The notes under the pieces: generated by a model
Databases searched by the model: none
What the model was told of the DNA's origin: nothing
The model's input: only the letters and a program-made list of their open reading frames with translations
Translations under genes and position numbers: made by a program
Source of the DNA: a virus
Strand: one strand, 5' to 3'
Length of the DNA: 35,224 bases
IMG/VR virus record: IMGVR_UViG_3300007640_000108
Coordinates: 1-35,224 of that record
Shown: positions 32,963 through 35,224 of the stretch, piece after piece
Layout: the number at the start of each line of letters is the position of its first letter
How positions within the stretch are numbered: position 1 is the stretch's first letter

Positions 32963-33892
32963 AGAGAAGAATTTCTCTGGGTCGAAAAGTATCGACCGAC
33001 TAAAATATCTGATACAATATTACCAAAACATCTTAAAGAAACATTTCAAAAACTCATAGACAAAGGCGAACTACCTAACATGCTGTTCACCGGAACTGCT
33101 GGTCTGGGTAAAACTACTGTAGCTAAATCCCTTTGTAACGAATTAGGACTTGATTATATAATGGTCAATGGTTCTGATGAGGGTAATATCGAGACTCTTC
33201 GTGGCAAAATTACAAGGTTTGCTTCGTCAGTTTCGTTGCAGGGTGGAACAAAGGTTGTCATTCTTGATGAAGCTGATTACTTGAATCCACGTTCAACACA
33301 ACCCGCTCTTAGAAATTTCATTGAAGAATTTTCCGACAACTGTCGTTTTATCTTCACATGTAATTTTAAGAATCGAATCATTGAACCGTTACATTCCCGT
33401 TGCAGTGTTTATGAATTTAATACAACAAAGAAAGACATGCAACAACTTTGTGCTGATTTCTTTACTAGAGCATTAACAATTCTTGATAATGAATCTATAG
33501 ATTTTATATCAAAACAGGATTTGATAGATCTGATAATGCGGTTCGCTCCAGACTGGCGGCGGGTTATTAATGAACTGCAGAGAATATCAATTGGTGGTGT
33601 CAGTACTAATGTTGTCGTAACTAGTGATAATTATGATGTCTTATTTAAGTCTCTGAAAGATAAAAACTTTAAGTCTATGAGAACTTGGGTTGCTAATAAT
33701 GTAGACGTTGACACTTCTACAATTTTTAGGAACATATACGATCACATGTTTGACGTTGTTGAATCGTCTTCTATTCCACAACTAGTGTTGATTCTTGCAG
33801 ACTATCAGTATAAGGCAGCTTTTGTTGCTGATCATGAATTGAACGTGGTTGCTTGTATGACTGAAATTATGGCGAACGTAGATTTTAAATAA
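32960..33892 (+). CDS. 44: Clamp-loader large subunit gp44
   Basis: An AAA+ ATPase (RFC/DnaX-like) that, as four copies with one gp62, opens gp45 and loads it on primed DNA. The 310-aa product (T4: 319) has VEKYRPTKISDTILP at the N terminus, Walker A GTAGLGKTTVAKSL (about 45-58), VNGSDEGNIETLRG, Walker B VVILDEADYL and the arginine-finger SRC motif (LHSRCSVYEF). The C-terminal helical collar follows. Its stop overlaps the next ATG (TAATG). In T4, gene 62 follows directly; here a sulfotransferase-like gene intervenes. Confidence 0.97.
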   Translation: MREEFLWVEKYRPTKISDTILPKHLKETFQKLIDKGELPNMLFTGTAGLGKTTVAKSLCNELGLDYIMVNGSDEGNIETLRGKITRFASSVSLQGGTKVVILDEADYLNPRSTQPALRNFIEEFSDNCRFIFTCNFKNRIIEPLHSRCSVYEFNTTKKDMQQLCADFFTRALTILDNESIDFISKQDLIDLIMRFAPDWRRVINELQRISIGGVSTNVVVTSDNYDVLFKSLKDKNFKSMRTWVANNVDVDTSTIFRNIYDHMFDVVESSSIPQLVLILADYQYKAAFVADHELNVVACMTEIMANVDFK

Positions 33893-34551
33893 TGAGCCAA
33901 GATAATATATTATATTTTCCTAACTTAGTAGATTTGAGAATTGCACCGAAATGTGGTTGGCAGAGTACGATGCAGTTTCATCTTATTATGTTAGGAAATT
34001 CTCGTTTTAAAGACCACCCCGGCGGGTTAAAATATACTCATGTTAAAGGTGGTCCTCAGAACTGGCGAGATTATGAGTGGTGGGCCCATGGTGATATTAT
34101 GGATATTCCATTCCGAAAAAATAGTATAAGATTTGTCATTAAACGTGATCCAGTAAAAAGGTTCTTATCTGCAATTGATTATTTGCAGACACAAAAAATT
34201 GTCAAACTTACTAATAGAGATTATCCTGCAACAGGATTTTCTTCTTTAGATAGGGCTGTTTCAGCAATGGAACGTGGGGTGTTAATGAATGTTCATTTGC
34301 TTCCACAAACATACTTCTATGGTAATGATCCGAACAAGTATGATCATATATACGATATTAATAATATCAATGATGCGTTGTTACATATAAAAGAAATATG
34401 TAATTATAACATGAAAAGAATGAAAAAGTATCCGGTAGCTGATCTACACAAAAATAAAAGTATAAAATCTTTATCACTGGAACTTACAGATGATCTAGAA
34501 GAAAAAATAAAAAAAGTATATAAAATAGATTACGATAATGGGTGGTGTTAA
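33892..34551 (+). CDS. Sulfotransferase-like protein between gp44 and gp62
   Basis: A 219-aa protein with the landmarks of PAPS-dependent sulfotransferases of the carbohydrate (Sulfotransfer_2-like) group. These are a 5'-phosphosulfate loop-like APKCGWQSTMQFHL (about 18-31, Lys20), a 3'-phosphate-binding-like RFVIKRDPVKRFLSAIDYL (Arg85, Ser93), a HLLPQTYF motif near 135 recalling the family's HwxPQ, HKNKS near 186, and a C-terminal Lt..l..kiy..Dyd pattern. The family moves sulfate from PAPS to a sugar or other acceptor. The gene is joined to gp44 and gp62 by TAATG overlaps on both sides, so it is made with the clamp loader. Substrate is unknown; candidates are host surface glycan, virion glycan or a small molecule. 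The PAPS-loop glycine/serine pattern is degenerate, so activity is unproven. Confidence 0.72.
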   Translation: MSQDNILYFPNLVDLRIAPKCGWQSTMQFHLIMLGNSRFKDHPGGLKYTHVKGGPQNWRDYEWWAHGDIMDIPFRKNSIRFVIKRDPVKRFLSAIDYLQTQKIVKLTNRDYPATGFSSLDRAVSAMERGVLMNVHLLPQTYFYGNDPNKYDHIYDINNINDALLHIKEICNYNMKRMKKYPVADLHKNKSIKSLSLELTDDLEEKIKKVYKIDYDNGWC

Positions 34552-34928
34552 TGAATCCTTTTGATTATGTAACTGCAATAACTTACACTAAAAAAAATAT
34601 GATTGTGGATGATGAAACAGAATCCGCATATCAGCCCTATATGGTTAATAGATCTTTATCTTATTTTCAAGACACCGTTGCTGTTGCAAATGCTATGAAC
34701 AGTCAATACATGCTCGATAATAAACTTCAATTCGATTTTCTTATAAATATTGTAAGAAAAAGAAAACGATTTTCAAAATGGTTGAAACCTGAAATCGTTG
34801 ATGATTTGGAAGTGGTAAAAGAGTATTATGGTTACAGCAATGAAAAGGCAAAACAAGTTTTATCCTTACTTACCACCCAAAATATACAACACTTAAGAAT
34901 AAGGATTAATAAGGGTGGAAGAAAATAA
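34551..34928 (+). CDS. 62: Clamp-loader small subunit gp62
   Basis: The non-ATPase partner that completes the gp44-gp62 loader. The 125-aa product (T4: 187 aa) fits the short gp62 of marine T4-like phages: NPFDYVTAITYTKKNMI, YQPYMVNRSLSYFQDTV, LQFDFLINIVRKRKRFSKW, VVKEYYGYSNEKAKQVLSLL. The ATG at 34551 overlaps the upstream TAA; in-frame GTG codons at 34542 and 34545 are less likely starts. It overlaps the start of regA by 14 bases if RegA begins at GTG 34915. Confidence 0.9.
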   Translation: MNPFDYVTAITYTKKNMIVDDETESAYQPYMVNRSLSYFQDTVAVANAMNSQYMLDNKLQFDFLINIVRKRKRFSKWLKPEIVDDLEVVKEYYGYSNEKAKQVLSLLTTQNIQHLRIRINKGGRK

Positions 34929-35224
34929 ATTGTGGTCTCCAGCAGAAATGTTGGAAATTGTCTTAAATGAACCTGATGATTTTTTAAAGGTTCGTGAAAC
35001 ATTAACACGTATGGGCGTTGCCTCTAGGAAAGAAAATAAACTTTTCCAATCCTGTCACATATTACACAAACAAGGCCGATACTTCATTGTCCATTTCAAA
35101 GAATTGTTTTTACTTGACGGTAAAAAATCTAATTTAGAAGACAACGATATCTTTAGAAGAAATACCATTGCACAACTATTGTGCGATTGGGGATTGATAT
35201 CTGTTATTAATAAAAATATGATGG
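34915..35224 (+). CDS. regA: Translational repressor RegA (3' truncated by window end)
   Basis: An RNA-binding protein that represses translation of many early T4-like mRNAs, including 44, 45, 62 and its own. About 103 residues are visible. The stretch EPDDFLKVRETLTRMGVASRKENKLFQSCHIL...GRYFIVHFKELF...RRNTIAQLLCDWGLI is close to T4 RegA. T4 RegA's initiator aligns with the ATG at 34948, but that ATG has no ribosome site. A GTG at 34915 has AAGGA at 34901-34905, nine bases upstream, and adds 11 plausible residues (VEENKLWSPAE). GTG is preferred and ATG 34948 is the alternative. The rest of the gene lies beyond the window. Confidence 0.92.
   Translation, partial: MEENKLWSPAEMLEIVLNEPDDFLKVRETLTRMGVASRKENKLFQSCHILHKQGRYFIVHFKELFLLDGKKSNLEDNDIFRRNTIAQLLCDWGLISVINKNMM

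Overview
The window is a stretch of a T4-like contractile-tailed phage genome (Caudoviricetes, 'T4 superfamily'). Every supported gene is on the + strand and packed tightly, with many 1-4 base overlaps. The gene order 15-16-17-18-19-20-67-68?-21-22-23-(tail-tube paralogue)-uvsY-uvsW-55-47-46-45-44-62-regA is the order typical of marine exo-T-even (cyanophage/pelagiphage-like) myoviruses, not of coliphage T4. The sequence is A+T-rich, and the large virion proteins are of kinds seen in marine viromes. No photosynthesis genes, tRNAs or integrase are visible, so the host cannot be named; a marine bacterium is an inference.

Layout. (1) 1-8718, late genes: the tail end of a probable gp14, the gp15 tail terminator with an Ig-like C-terminal extension, a 535-aa virion protein ending in a cupredoxin domain, a 1244-aa array of Ig/Calx-beta-like modules, and the terminase pair gp16/gp17. 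(2) 8751-12907: gp18 sheath, gp19 tube, gp20 portal. (3) 12894-21784: about 8.9 kb of accessory virion genes set between the portal and the head-core genes. These are a 54-triplet collagen-like protein, a 903-aa multidomain protein, a 96-aa possible HTH protein and three fibre/adhesin-like proteins. (4) 21786-25412: the prohead module 67-(68?)-21-22-23, closed by a strong intrinsic terminator. (5) 25470-35224: a tail-tube paralogue from a late promoter, then recombination/replication genes: uvsY, uvsW, an Sm-like unknown, the late sigma gp55, gp47/46, gp45, a small unknown, gp44, a sulfotransferase-like gene, gp62, and regA (cut by the window end).

Regulation is legible. Exact T4-type late boxes (TATAAATA) precede structural genes at 8751, 14002, 19047, 22067 and 25470, with a 7/8 match at 1387. 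Sigma70-type promoters precede uvsY, gp55 and gp45. A cascade is therefore likely: the host polymerase makes gp55 and the gp45 clamp from sigma70 promoters, and gp55 with gp45 then activates the late boxes. RegA probably controls the replication mRNAs at translation.

Most worth a second look: a three-way-junction RNA-like element between the clamp and clamp-loader genes (32866-32932); a sulfotransferase-like ORF wedged by stop/start overlaps between the two clamp-loader subunits; a full set of type-1 copper ligands in a virion protein; a nested domain insertion in the 903-aa protein; and promoter architecture (palindrome over a -35 box, 33-bp-spaced direct repeats) before gp55 and gp45.
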